DNA of 64,000 bases from Propioniciclava soli (GCF_014858005.1 NZ_JACYOT010000019.1:35522-99521), one strand, 5' to 3'; numbered from the stretch's first letter, positions 46,748 to 56,133 are shown. Numbers and translations are program-made. The notes: generated by a model not told the origin, from the sequence alone.

Positions 46748-49300
46748 GTGACACCGCCTCCGCCCACGCCCCCCGAGCCGGCACCGGTCTCCCCGCCCCC
46801 GGGCAGGTCAGTGCCCACCGCCGTCGCGCGGCTCGACCTGCACGACGGCTGGAGCGTCCGGGCTCTGCGCGGCCCCGTTCCGGCGGGAATCGCTGGCGTC
46901 GCTGTTCCGGCCCGCGTGCCGGGCTGCGTCCACACCGACCTGCTCGCCGGGGGGCTGATTCCGGATCCGTACCTCGACGACCATGAGGCGGGGACGGCCT
47001 GGATCGGCCTGAGCGACTGGGAGTACACCACCGAGTTCTGGGCCCCTCCGGGTGACGATCAGCGTCACGAACTCGTCTTCGAGGGGCTGGACACAGTGGC
47101 CCGGGTCGCCCTGAACGGCGAGCACCTTTTCAGCGCGGACAACATGCACCGCACGTGGTGCCACGACGTGACGGGTCTGCTGCGCGAGGGCACCAATACC
47201 CTGGTCGTGACCTTCGCGAGCCCCGTGCGGCACGCCAACGCCCAGGCCATGGCCCTTGGGCCGCGCCCCCATGCGAACGACCTCCCCTACAACGCCGTGC
47301 GCACGATGGCGTCGAGCTTCGGCTGGGACTGGGGCCCGGTGACCGCGACGTCGGGGTTGTGGCGACCGGTGCGCCTGGAGAGCTGGACGGCGCGGCTGAC
47401 CGATGCCCGCACGACCGCCACGCTCGAGGGCGACGACGGTGTGCTGACCGTCCGCGTGGGCGTCGAGAGCACCGGCGAGGAGTTGGCGGCCGCCGGCCTG
47501 GAGCTGGTGGTCCGGCTCGCCGACGAGGAGCTGGCCGTCCCGGTCACGGGTGCCGCCGTCGAGGCGTCGCTGCGCCTGCCGGACGTCGAACGCTGGTGGC
47601 CCGTGGGCTACGGGGAACCGCGGCTGTACCCGGTGTCGGTCGAGCTGCGCCACGGCCTGCAGGTGGTGGACGCCGTCACCCGCCGGGTCGGGTTCCGCAG
47701 CGTGCGGTGGGACACGACCCCGGACGCCGACGGAGCCCCCTTCGCGCTGGTCGTCAACGAACAACCCGTATACGTCAAGGGGGTCAACTGGATCACCGAC
47801 GACGCCTTCCCCCACCGCGTCACCCGCGAGCGGTACGCCGCACGTATCGACCAAGCCGTGTCCGCGCACGTCAACCTCATCCGGGTCTGGGGTGGCGGCC
47901 TTTACGAGAGCGATGACTTCTACGACCTGTGCGACGAGCGCGGAGTGCTGACGTGGCAGGACTTCCTGTTCGCCTGCGCGGCGTACGCGGAGGAGGAGCC
48001 GCTGCGCTCCAACGTGGTAGCCGAGGTGCGCGACAACCTGCTCCGCATCGCCCACCACGCGTCGCTGGTGGCTCTGAACGGCAACAACGAGTGCCTGATG
48101 GGCCACGAAGCCTGGGGGTGGCAGGGCGTGCTCGACGGCCAGACGTGGGGGGAGGGGTACTACCGGACCCTGCTGCCCGCCCTCGTCGCGCAGTACGCGC
48201 CCCACCTGCCCTACACGCCGGGCAGCCCGTTCAGCCCGGACGGTGCGGACGCGCCGCCGAACGACCCTGCACACGGCTCGACCCACCTGTGGGAGATGTG
48301 GAACGTCCGCGACTGGACGGGGTACCGCGCCGTCCGGCCCCGCTTCGTGGCCGAGTTCGGCTGGCAGGGCCCGCCGGCCTGGACGACGCTGACGCGGGCC
48401 GTGCACGACGACCCGCTCACCCCCGAGTCGCCGGGGATGCTGGCCCACCAGAAGGCGTTCGAGGGCGCGGTGAAGTTGACGAAGGGCTTGGTGCCCCATG
48501 TTCGCGTCCCGGTCGCCATGGAGGACTGGCACTGGGCCATGCAGCACAACCAGGCCGCCGCCGTGCGCGCCGCCCTCACCCACTTCCGGTCGCTTCACCC
48601 CCTCAACACCGGAGCCGTGGTGTGGCAGCTGAACGACTGTTGGCCGGTGACGTCGTGGGCTGCGGTGGACGGCGACGGCCGGCCCAAGCCTCTCCTCCAC
48701 GCGATGCGGAACGCCTTCGCACCCCGTCTGGTGACGATGCAGCCCGTCGACGCCGGGCTGGAGGTGTGCCTGGTCAACGACACCGCCGACCCGTGGCGGG
48801 CCATCGTGCGGCTGCGCCGCATCACCTTCCGGGGCCAGACGGTGGCCGAGCGCGAGCTGGAGGCGACGGTCAGGCCCCGTTCGGCGTCCCGCCAGGCGGT
48901 GCCGGGCGAGCTCGTCACGTCGGCAGACCCGGCGGGCGAGGTGCTGGTGGCCGATGCCGGCGGCGTCCGCGATGCCTGGTTCTTCGCAGAGCCGCGGGAC
49001 AGCGCCCTCACCCCGCCCACCTGGACGACGTCGCTGCGCCGCGACGGCGACGACTGGCTGCTGGACGCCAGCGCCGACGTCGTGGTGCGCGACGTTTGCC
49101 TCCTTCCGGACAAGCTGGCGCCGGACGCGCACACCGACACCGGCCTGGTGACGCTCCTGCCCGGCGAGGTCCACACGTTCCGCATCGTCGGCAGCGACGA
49201 CCTCGCGCTGCCGAACGGCGTCCTGCCCGGCGGCGTCCTGCGCAGCGTCAACGAGCTGGTGAGCCCCGCCGGGCGCGACGAGGGCCAGCGCCACCAGTGA
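46748..49300 (+). CDS. Beta-mannosidase, GH2
   Basis: 850-residue GH2 enzyme hydrolysing terminal beta-D-mannose residues. Jelly-roll sugar-binding domain (about 25-200), immunoglobulin-like domain, then the barrel: the acid/base is Glu448 in NGNNECLMGHEAWGWQ and the nucleophile Glu536 in FVAEFGWQGPP. SFGWDWGP (about 195) is a beta-mannosidase signature that distinguishes it from beta-galactosidases. No signal peptide, so it acts on imported saccharide, consistent with the ABC importer just upstream. GTG start with AAGG eight bases before. Confidence 0.95.
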   Translation: MTPPPPTPPEPAPVSPPPGRSVPTAVARLDLHDGWSVRALRGPVPAGIAGVAVPARVPGCVHTDLLAGGLIPDPYLDDHEAGTAWIGLSDWEYTTEFWAPPGDDQRHELVFEGLDTVARVALNGEHLFSADNMHRTWCHDVTGLLREGTNTLVVTFASPVRHANAQAMALGPRPHANDLPYNAVRTMASSFGWDWGPVTATSGLWRPVRLESWTARLTDARTTATLEGDDGVLTVRVGVESTGEELAAAGLELVVRLADEELAVPVTGAAVEASLRLPDVERWWPVGYGEPRLYPVSVELRHGLQVVDAVTRRVGFRSVRWDTTPDADGAPFALVVNEQPVYVKGVNWITDDAFPHRVTRERYAARIDQAVSAHVNLIRVWGGGLYESDDFYDLCDERGVLTWQDFLFACAAYAEEEPLRSNVVAEVRDNLLRIAHHASLVALNGNNECLMGHEAWGWQGVLDGQTWGEGYYRTLLPALVAQYAPHLPYTPGSPFSPDGADAPPNDPAHGSTHLWEMWNVRDWTGYRAVRPRFVAEFGWQGPPAWTTLTRAVHDDPLTPESPGMLAHQKAFEGAVKLTKGLVPHVRVPVAMEDWHWAMQHNQAAAVRAALTHFRSLHPLNTGAVVWQLNDCWPVTSWAAVDGDGRPKPLLHAMRNAFAPRLVTMQPVDAGLEVCLVNDTADPWRAIVRLRRITFRGQTVAERELEATVRPRSASRQAVPGELVTSADPAGEVLVADAGGVRDAWFFAEPRDSALTPPTWTTSLRRDGDDWLLDASADVVVRDVCLLPDKLAPDAHTDTGLVTLLPGEVHTFRIVGSDDLALPNGVLPGGVLRSVNELVSPAGRDEGQRHQ

Positions 49301-49334
49301 CGGCGGCACGACTGCGCAGAACGCGCTCGCTGCC

Positions 49335-50603
49335 TCAGCTGGGGCAGGACGCACGCAGCATGGGCACGAGGGCGTCCCCCATGGCCCAACGGCCCGCCAC
49401 GTCGGTGAGGTCACGCCCCGTGGCGGCCAGGCTGAGCTGCCGGGTGCCGTCCTCGGAGGTCAGCGTCATGCTGAGCGTGCCGAAGCTGGCGCCGTCGTGG
49501 CCGTAGAGGAAGGCCTCCCCCGGCAGCGCGCAGGGGTCGGGCAAGCGGTAGACGCCCAGGCCGTACTCGATGGATTCTTCGGTGACCGGGGTGACCATCA
49601 CGTCGACCAACGACCGGTCGACGAGCCGGCCCTGCACCAGGGCGCGGGTGAAACGATTGAGGTCCTCGGTCGTGCTGACAACGGCGCCGGCGGAGAGGAA
49701 GAAGTCGGGGTCGAAGTCCTCAAGCTCCAGCCAGCCGGTCCCGATCCAGGCGTCCTCGGCCAGCACGGGGCCGCGCAGGGTGGAGTCGCTCGGGTAGGAG
49801 GTGTGCAGCATGCGGGCGGGGCGCCACACCCGGTCGCGAAGCAGCTCGGCGACCGGACGTCCGTTCTGCGCCTCCAGCAGCATGCCGAGCGCGACGTAAC
49901 CGGCGTTGGAGTAGAGGAACTCTCCGGCCGGCGTCCACGGCACGGCGTTCACCGCGTCGATGTGCTCCTGCCCGGTGTAGTCGCGGCTGATAGCGGCCAT
50001 GAACTGGTCCCACGAGTCCCAGTCCGTGACCTGGCTGGCGAGCAGCTCGGACGTGCCGTTGGGCACCCCACCGGTGTGGCTGAGCAGCTGACGCAGCGTG
50101 ACATCGGGATGGTCGGGGAACAGGCCGGGGATGATGGCGTTGGCGGTGGTGTCGAGGGACCAGACCCCCTTCTCCACCTCTTGCAACACCAGGGTGGCGA
50201 TCATGGGCTTGGTGATGCTGGCGGCCCGGAAGCGAGCCTGGACCCCCGCCGGCGCGCCCCGGTCCAGGTCGCGTTGCCCCGCGGCGCCGCGCCACGACAG
50301 CGTCGGGGTCTCCAGGCGACCTGTCACGCCAATGGCCCCGTCGGAGACCATGCTGGCCAGCCCGGCGTCGATGGCACGCGTGCCAGGAGTGGCCCGCCCG
50401 GGCGGGGTGAGCCGCGTACGAATGCCCGCCTCGCGCGCGGCCTCTCTGATCTGCTGCTGGAGGTGAACCTCCACGGTGTTCGGGTTGAGCGCGGCAGGCG
50501 CCGCGACGGGTGCGGCGGACGCCGGCGCGGCGAGCGCGACGGACGCGGCGAGCGCCACCGACACGGTGACGAGACGGTCGACGGTGGGGATGCGACGGTG
50601 CAT
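49335..50603 (-). CDS. Secreted serine hydrolase, beta-lactamase/DD-peptidase family
   Basis: 422-residue class C beta-lactamase-like protein. A Sec signal peptide ends near ASA-AP (residue 30). The SxxK motif is SITK (Ser129, Lys132), the second motif YSN (FLYSNAGY) and the third HDG (YGHDGAS). Such proteins may be DD-carboxypeptidases or esterases; nothing here identifies the substrate. GAGAGG stands six bases before the ATG. It is convergent with the beta-mannosidase gene. Confidence 0.9.
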   Translation of the reverse strand: MHRRIPTVDRLVTVSVALAASVALAAPASAAPVAAPAALNPNTVEVHLQQQIREAAREAGIRTRLTPPGRATPGTRAIDAGLASMVSDGAIGVTGRLETPTLSWRGAAGQRDLDRGAPAGVQARFRAASITKPMIATLVLQEVEKGVWSLDTTANAIIPGLFPDHPDVTLRQLLSHTGGVPNGTSELLASQVTDWDSWDQFMAAISRDYTGQEHIDAVNAVPWTPAGEFLYSNAGYVALGMLLEAQNGRPVAELLRDRVWRPARMLHTSYPSDSTLRGPVLAEDAWIGTGWLELEDFDPDFFLSAGAVVSTTEDLNRFTRALVQGRLVDRSLVDVMVTPVTEESIEYGLGVYRLPDPCALPGEAFLYGHDGASFGTLSMTLTSEDGTRQLSLAATGRDLTDVAGRWAMGDALVPMLRASCPS

Positions 50604-50719
50604 GGGGAACCTCTCGGGGTTGGGGTCTGTTCTCCAGCCTGCCAAGGCAAGCGTGCGCCGCGCCAGTGGTGCGCCCCGACCTGGGACGCCAGCCTGGTCG
50701 AGACGGCGCCGACGACGGC

Positions 50720-50725
50720 TACGCT
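50720..50725 (+). promoter_or_regulatory. Candidate -10 box for leaderless SRPBCC gene
   Basis: TACGCT with exactly six bases to the GTG at 50732. Confidence 0.45.
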
Positions 50726-50731
50726 GACCGG

Positions 50732-51538
50732 GTGATCCTCGACGCCCGCGGGCCGGCGTCACCCGACGAGGTGTGGCGGCGCTACCTGACACCGGCGACA
50801 TGGCCCCACTGGGCTCCCCACATCGCGGCCACGGCGTCCGACACGGACGTGCTGGGCGTCGGTGGCACGGGGCGGGTGTACGGGCCGGGTGGGGTGAGCG
50901 TCCGCTTCCGGGTCGACCGGGTGGACCCACGACTGCGGTCCTGGGCGTGGACGGTGCAGGTCGGCCCCGTGTCAGTGCGGCTGAGCCACGACGTCCTCCC
51001 CGCGCCGGGCGGGGGCAGCCGGGCGACGATGCGCGCCGAGGGCGTCCCTGGCCTGGCCCTCCAGCCCTATCGCCCGTTCGCGCTGGCCGCGCTGCGCGGG
51101 CTGGTGACCGGCGCCGTCGCGACCGCTGCCGAGCACGTCCAGACCCACCCGTTTGTGTTCGCCCCGTCCCACGTGGTGCCGGGACGCCTGGTCGGGGTCA
51201 CCCCTCGTACCAGCACGATCGAGCTGGGGCCGTCCTGGCTGTACGTGGCCTACGGGCCCTGGCGGCTGGTCACCCCGCGCACCAACGTCGCCTCCACCCA
51301 CCTGACCGGTGACTACAGCTGGCTCAAGACGGCAGGGCCGGCGCACCTGTCGTTCGCCGACCACGGAGTGTCGTTCACCCCCAACGCGGACGCGGGGGTG
51401 TGCGTGCGCTTCCACGAACCCGTGGCGGTCCTCGACCCGACCGGCGTCCTGGTGCACCCGGCCGCCACCCTGGGCGTCCGCGACCCCGATGCGTTTGCGC
51501 GAACGCTGGTGGACGAAAAACGGGGGGCCGGGGGTTAG
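50732..51538 (+). CDS. SRPBCC-like protein with extra C-terminal domain
   Basis: 268-residue protein. The first 145 residues look like an SRPBCC (polyketide-cyclase/START) barrel: PDEVWRRYLTPATWPHWAPHI, a glycine turn, VSVRFRVDRVDPRLRSWAW and a C-terminal helix. Residues 150-268 (TIELGPSWLYVAYGPWRLVTPRTNV...) form a second unit I do not recognise; it looks like a beta-rich domain of actinobacterial type. Function unknown. Probably leaderless. Its TAG stop overlaps the TAA stop of the convergent VOC gene in the four bases TTAG. Confidence 0.7.
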   Translation: MILDARGPASPDEVWRRYLTPATWPHWAPHIAATASDTDVLGVGGTGRVYGPGGVSVRFRVDRVDPRLRSWAWTVQVGPVSVRLSHDVLPAPGGGSRATMRAEGVPGLALQPYRPFALAALRGLVTGAVATAAEHVQTHPFVFAPSHVVPGRLVGVTPRTSTIELGPSWLYVAYGPWRLVTPRTNVASTHLTGDYSWLKTAGPAHLSFADHGVSFTPNADAGVCVRFHEPVAVLDPTGVLVHPAATLGVRDPDAFARTLVDEKRGAGG

Positions 51539-52311
51539 CGCGTGACCGTCTGCAGCAGCAGGAAGACGGCTCCGTCAGGGTCCACGGCGGTCGCGCAGAG
51601 CTGGCGCTGCGTGCCCTCGGACACGTCCTCGGGTCCGTCGGTCACCTGACCGCCACCGGCCTCGATCGCCGCCACGGCGGCGTCCATGTCGTCCACGGCG
51701 AAGAACACGCGCCACGTCGACCGCCCGTCCGGGCCCACCATGTCGGTGCCGTGGAACAGCCCGATGGTGGCCGACTCGTAGGGCCCGACGGTGGCGAAGC
51801 CGGAGGACGGGTCGTCGTCGGCGCAGCGGATGTCCCACCCCAACACCGACTGGTAGAACGCGACATCAGCAGCGAAGTTCAGCGACGGCGTGTCGAACCA
51901 GACGGCTGTGCCGTGGGTGCCCGGCTCGAAGCCCGCCAGGGTGCCGGGTTGCCACAGGCCGAACTGGGCGCCGGACGGTGCACCGGCAATCGCCATCGTC
52001 CCCTGGTCACCCACTCCCATGGCGGGCACCAGCACCTGCCCGCCGTGCTGGGTCACCTGCGCCAGGGTGGCCTGGGTGTCGGAGGTCTCGAAGTACACGT
52101 TCCAGAACACCGGCTGGTTCTGGGTGGCGTCCGGGTGCTGCATCATGCCACCGACCAGCGCCCCGCCGACGAACACCTGGTGATAGTGCCCGAACTCCTC
52201 CCCGCCGTCGCTGTAGGTCCAGCCGAACACGGCCGAGTAGAAGCGCTTCGCGGCCTCGATGTCGGGCACCCCGAGATCGATCCAGATGGGTTTTCCGGGC
52301 GAACTGGTCAT
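51535..52311 (-). CDS. VOC family (glyoxalase-like) protein, two domains
   Basis: 258-residue protein with two vicinal-oxygen-chelate domains: about 8-120 (WIDLGVPDIEAAKRFYSAVFGW) and 130-255 (WFDTPSLNFAADVAFYQSVLGW). Proteins of this pattern are often annotated as hydroxylases or antibiotic-binding proteins, but no specific role is shown here. AGGAG lies before the ATG. Shares overlapping stop codons with the SRPBCC gene. Confidence 0.87.
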   Translation of the reverse strand: MTSSPGKPIWIDLGVPDIEAAKRFYSAVFGWTYSDGGEEFGHYHQVFVGGALVGGMMQHPDATQNQPVFWNVYFETSDTQATLAQVTQHGGQVLVPAMGVGDQGTMAIAGAPSGAQFGLWQPGTLAGFEPGTHGTAVWFDTPSLNFAADVAFYQSVLGWDIRCADDDPSSGFATVGPYESATIGLFHGTDMVGPDGRSTWRVFFAVDDMDAAVAAIEAGGGQVTDGPEDVSEGTQRQLCATAVDPDGAVFLLLQTVTR

Positions 52312-52371
52312 GGTTGTTCTCCTGGTGGGCGACGTGATGTGGATCGAACGGCCACGCCGGCGGCGCCGTGG

Positions 52372-52797
52372 TCAGGGAGTGATCTGGCCGTCGCCGTCGG
52401 CGGACCAGTAGCTGATGCGGGAGGCGTCGACCCGGATCATCACCAGGCCCTCGGTGTCCAGCCCGTCGGTGAACCACCGGTCGAGTTCGGCGTGCCAGTG
52501 GTCCTTCATCGCATTCTTGGAGGTGAGCAGCTGAGCTGTGCCCTGTACCTGGACGAAGAGGAAGTCCCCACCCGTGCCGTGTTGGAACTCGATGGAGACC
52601 TTCGCGTCCCGCTCGATGTCCTTCGCCATGCGCGACTCCGCCCACGTGAAGTAGTGGGACGAGCCGTCATAGTCGACCTCGCCGTTGTTGCTCATCGGGC
52701 GGCTGGCGATGTGCCCGCGCGAGGTGTGGGTGGAGAGCATCGCCATGTCGAGCCCACGCATCTTCGCCGCGAGCTGCTTCATCGTCCAGGTAGCCAT
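52372..52797 (-). CDS. Pyridoxamine 5'-phosphate oxidase family (general stress protein 26-like)
   Basis: 141-residue split-barrel flavin/F420-type protein: MAMLSTHTSRGHIASRPMSNN, then YFTWAESRMAKDIERDAKVSIEFQ. This is the general-stress/PNPOx-like group, usually binding FMN or a related cofactor rather than acting in vitamin B6 synthesis. The ATG at 52797 follows TAGGGT by five bases, suggesting a leaderless mRNA; longer upstream starts lack support. It is divergent from the MFS gene. Confidence 0.87.
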   Translation of the reverse strand: MATWTMKQLAAKMRGLDMAMLSTHTSRGHIASRPMSNNGEVDYDGSSHYFTWAESRMAKDIERDAKVSIEFQHGTGGDFLFVQVQGTAQLLTSKNAMKDHWHAELDRWFTDGLDTEGLVMIRVDASRISYWSADGDGQITP

Positions 52798-52903
52798 GCT
52801 GCACCCTAACCAGCCCCTCGTCGGCACGGCAATGGCCGCGCCGGGGCCAACTCGGCGGGTGACCACCGGGAACAGCACCGCGAAGATCGGTAACGTCCTT
52901 CTG

Positions 52904-54094
52904 GTGCACCCTTCTGCCGAGTTCACGCGCGCCCGCTGGGCCGTGACGCTGATGTTCATCCTCAACGGCGTCGGCTGGGCGTCTCTGCTCCCTCGCTACC
53001 CAGAGCTCAAGCAGATCACCGGGCTCGGCGACTTCGGGTGGGGCGCGGTCATTGCGCTCGGACCGCTGGGCGGCCTCATCACCGGCCTGTTCACCGCCCG
53101 CCTCATGCGTCGCTTCCACTCGCCTTGGGTATGGCTCGCCGCCACGTTGATCGGCCTGGCATGCCTCAACCTCTCCGGCAACGCCTCACACTGGGTGATG
53201 CTCGCCGCGGGCATCGGCGGCATGGCAGCCATGGACTCCATCGCCGACATTGCGATGAACGCCCACGGGCTGCGCGTCCAGAAGGGTTACGGGCGCTCGA
53301 TCCTCAACGGCCTGCACGGGTGGTGGTCGGTGGGCGCCGTCGTGGGTGGCTTCCTGGGGTCGATCGCCCTGCAGGGTGGGGTGCCGATCTGGGTGCAGAC
53401 GTTGGTCGCCTCGGTGCTCTTCGGCGCCTTGGCGCTCGTCGCGCGATCATTGGCGCTGCGTGGACCGGACGCCTCCCCCGTCGAGGAAGGCGCGGCCACC
53501 CCGACGAAGGGCATCCCGCGTCGATGGCTGCCCCGCCTGATCGCCCTGGGCCTACTGGGCGCGTCGGCCGGCCTCATCGAGGACTCCGGCGCCTCGTGGG
53601 GAGCGGTGTACATGGACAGCCAGTTCACCGTCGAACCGTTCTGGGTGGGGATGGCCTTCGTGGCGCTGCAGGTGGCCCAGATGATCGGCCGCTTCACCGG
53701 CGACGCGCTGACCAACCGCATCGGTGCGCGCGGGGCCGTCACCCAGGGATTCATCATCGCCGCGCTGGGCATGGCTGTCGCGGTGGTCTTACCCACCCCA
53801 GCGACGACGATCCTCGGGTTCGCGTGCGCGGGCTGGGGCATCGCCACGGCGATCCCGGGCACCATGCACGCCGCCGACGAACTCCCCGGAATGTTGCAGG
53901 GCAACGGCCTGACCTTCGTGACGTGGCTCATGCGTCTCGGCTTCTTCGTCGGCCCGCCGCTGATCGGGCTGGTGGCGCAAGCGGTCGACCTGCGCTGGGC
54001 CTTGATCGTCATCCCAGCGGCCGCGTTGCTGGGCCTTTTGCTCACCCCAGCCCTGACCCTGCCCGAGCACGAGAAGTCGCCTGCCCCCCAGTGA
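52904..54094 (+). CDS. MFS transporter
   Basis: 396-residue major facilitator with about 12 helices. It resembles the FucP/YbjJ-type group with the pattern FTARLMRRFHSPWVWLAATLIG after helix 2 and a second half starting RRWLPRLIALGLLG. I chose the GTG at 52904 just before helix 1; TAACGT ends seven bases upstream, so a leaderless start is possible. Earlier starts at 52797-52900 would add non-membrane residues. Substrate unknown. Confidence 0.87.
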   Translation: MHPSAEFTRARWAVTLMFILNGVGWASLLPRYPELKQITGLGDFGWGAVIALGPLGGLITGLFTARLMRRFHSPWVWLAATLIGLACLNLSGNASHWVMLAAGIGGMAAMDSIADIAMNAHGLRVQKGYGRSILNGLHGWWSVGAVVGGFLGSIALQGGVPIWVQTLVASVLFGALALVARSLALRGPDASPVEEGAATPTKGIPRRWLPRLIALGLLGASAGLIEDSGASWGAVYMDSQFTVEPFWVGMAFVALQVAQMIGRFTGDALTNRIGARGAVTQGFIIAALGMAVAVVLPTPATTILGFACAGWGIATAIPGTMHAADELPGMLQGNGLTFVTWLMRLGFFVGPPLIGLVAQAVDLRWALIVIPAAALLGLLLTPALTLPEHEKSPAPQ

Positions 54095-54162
54095 GTTCAT
54101 CGGCGGGCCAGCCAGTCGACGTCGAACGCGCTCGTCACCCCCATTCGGGCTGGGTGGCGACG

Positions 54163-54178
54163 GTTGACACGTGGTAAT
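54163..54178. promoter_or_regulatory. Candidate LacI operator 1 (CACGTG core)
   Basis: GTTGACACGTGGTAAT centred on CACGTG at 54168-54173. It overlaps a consensus -35 hexamer TTGACA (54164-54169). Together with the next site it gives inverted 10-bp arms CACGTGGTAA and TTACCACGTG. Confidence 0.55.
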
Positions 54179-54190
54179 GCGCGTGCAGTG

Positions 54191-54210
54191 GCGTTACCAC
54201 GTGATAACGC
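54191..54210. promoter_or_regulatory. Candidate LacI operator 2 (CACGTG core)
   Basis: GCGTTACCACGTGATAACGC, a 20-bp palindrome with one mismatched pair, centred 30 bp from operator 1, i.e. about three helical turns. It lies 33 bp before the GPH transporter start. The nearby LacI protein encoded at 56143 is the natural candidate to bind. Confidence 0.65.
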
Positions 54211-54243
54211 GGCTCTGCTTGCTCGATGAAGAGATGGAAGAAC

Positions 54244-56133
54244 ATGACCGAACGACACACCGCCTCAGCGCAGACGCTGGTGGGCGAAGACCTGCAGACG
54301 GCGATCCCCACGGACACCACGCTGCCGAAGGCGTTCTCGCTGCGATTCTCCACCCGCGGCATCGCGCTCGCCCTCAACGTCATCGTCCTGCTCCAGCTGA
54401 CGTTCTACTCCACGGACGTGGTCGGGCTCGCCCCGGGCCTCGTCGGCGTCCTGTTCCTCGCCGCAAAGCTCTTCGACGGCTTCACCGACCTCGTCGCGGG
54501 CGTCATCATCGACCGGACGAACACCCGCTGGGGAAAGGCGCTGCCCTACGAGCTGTTCATCATTCCGCTGTGGCTGCTCACCGTGGCGATCTTCTCGACG
54601 CCCGCGATGAGCACGTTCTGGCAGGCCACGTACATCTTCGTCCTGTACGCGCTGATCAACTCCGTGTGCGCAACCTTCCTGAACGCCTCCGAAGCGGTGT
54701 ACCTCAAGCGCTCGGTGCGCGGCGAGGTGCAGCACGCGAAGGTCCTGTCGCGGCAGGGCGTCCTGATCATCTTCATGGCCGCGATCGGCAGCATCATGCT
54801 GCCCCAGCTGATGGCATCCTGGGGCACCCAGCCCGGCGGCTGGACGATGATCGCACTGGTCTACGGCATTCCGTTCATGATCATCGGGCTCATCCGCTTC
54901 TTCACCGTGAAGGAGTTGCCCGAGGATGACACCGATCGCGTCACCGAGGAGCGCCTTGGCCTGGGCGCCACGGTCCGGGCCCTGTTCCAGAACAAGTTTG
55001 TCTTCGTCTTCACGGCCATGGTGCTGCTGGCCAACATCGTGATCGCCGCCAGCGCGATCGTCGGCACCTACTACTTCACCTACATCCTCGGCAACGTCGG
55101 CCTCATGTCGCTGGTGTCCGCCGCGGGCATCCTCGTGCTCGTGGTCTACCTGCTGTTCCCCCTCGCCGTCCGCACGATCGGGGCGATGAACTTCGCGCGC
55201 ATCGGCCTGGTGCTCGCCATCGTCGGGTACCTCATGGTCTTCCTCGCCCCGCGCTCGTTGCCCATGGTCGTCATCGGCCAGGTGCTCGGCTCGTTCACGA
55301 CGGTGATCACGATGCTGGTCGCATTTTTCATGATCCAGGCCATGACGTACGGCGAGTGGAAGACCGGGAAGCGGATCGACGCGGTCACCAACTCCCTGTC
55401 CAGCTTCGCCTCGAAGGTGGGCTCCGGGCTCGCGTCCGCCCTCGTCGGCTTCGCCATGGCCGCTGTGGGCTACGACGGCACGCTGGGCCAGCAATCGGCG
55501 GCGGCTGAATCCGCCATCATCCAGCTCTACTCCCTGATGCCGTTGCTGGTCAGCGTGGCCATGCTCGGGTTGAGCTTCTTCTACACGCTCGAGAAGCACA
55601 TCCCGGCCATCCAGCGGGACCTCGCCGCCGGCGTCCACGCCAGCAGCAGCACCCTCACGGTCGGAGCCCCCTGCCCCTTCCCCCACCCCTCTTCGAGGAC
55701 ATCGCCTGCCATGACCAGCACCATGTTCCACACCGGATGGACCTTCCGACGCACTCCGGAGTCGATGGACACGCCCGTCGTCGTCCCTCACGACGCCATG
55801 ATCGGCGAGCAACGATCCGCGCACGCCGGCGCCGTCGGGCGCAGCCTCTTCCAGGGCCTCCAGGGCGACACCCGTGTGCTCGTGGACGGCCGTGAGGTGA
55901 CCGCCGGCGACGGATCGGACCGATTCCGCGACGAGTGGCGTCGCGACGCCGACGCGATGATCGCCAAGGACCGGGCCGGCCCTCGGTCATCCAGGACTCC
56001 CTCGGCAACGAGATCGCGGAGTCGGCCACGCCCAGGGCGCTTCGTTCGGCACCGCCACCGTTTCGCTCACGGCTGGCCAAGGTGCCCCCGCCCGCTGATC
56101 ATCACCCCGCTGCCGCCCGATCGGCAGGGGTAG
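54244..56133 (+). CDS. GPH-family sugar:cation symporter, read through into a GH2 remnant
   Basis: Residues 1-480 are a complete glycoside-pentoside-hexuronide symporter with 12 helices, e.g. KLFDGFTDLVAGVIIDRTNTRWGKALPYE (key GFTDLVAGVIIDRTNTRWG) and IQAMTYGEWKTGKRIDAV. The normal end would be near EKHIPAIQRDLAAGV; instead no stop codon occurs and the frame continues for about 150 residues into a decayed GH2 gene whose ATG (55711) is in the same frame. GGAAG stands just before the ATG at 54244; an ATG at 54226 is possible. The transporter may still work with a useless tail. Confidence 0.85.
   Translation: MTERHTASAQTLVGEDLQTAIPTDTTLPKAFSLRFSTRGIALALNVIVLLQLTFYSTDVVGLAPGLVGVLFLAAKLFDGFTDLVAGVIIDRTNTRWGKALPYELFIIPLWLLTVAIFSTPAMSTFWQATYIFVLYALINSVCATFLNASEAVYLKRSVRGEVQHAKVLSRQGVLIIFMAAIGSIMLPQLMASWGTQPGGWTMIALVYGIPFMIIGLIRFFTVKELPEDDTDRVTEERLGLGATVRALFQNKFVFVFTAMVLLANIVIAASAIVGTYYFTYILGNVGLMSLVSAAGILVLVVYLLFPLAVRTIGAMNFARIGLVLAIVGYLMVFLAPRSLPMVVIGQVLGSFTTVITMLVAFFMIQAMTYGEWKTGKRIDAVTNSLSSFASKVGSGLASALVGFAMAAVGYDGTLGQQSAAAESAIIQLYSLMPLLVSVAMLGLSFFYTLEKHIPAIQRDLAAGVHASSSTLTVGAPCPFPHPSSRTSPAMTSTMFHTGWTFRRTPESMDTPVVVPHDAMIGEQRSAHAGAVGRSLFQGLQGDTRVLVDGREVTAGDGSDRFRDEWRRDADAMIAKDRAGPRSSRTPSATRSRSRPRPGRFVRHRHRFAHGWPRCPRPLIITPLPPDRQG
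55711..56030 (+). pseudogene. Remnant of a GH2 beta-galactosidase-like gene
   Basis: Starting at the ATG, the translation FHTGWTFRR...VVVPHDAMIGEQRSAHAGAVG is the N-terminus of an intact-looking GH2 sugar-binding domain. Then about 300 residues are missing and the frame resumes with RDEWRRDADAMIAKDRAG, after which one base is lost and the GH2 acid/base motif PSVIQDSLGNEIAE appears in another frame (from 55983). The rest of the barrel is absent. So the gene has suffered at least two deletions and one frameshift. Confidence 0.8.
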
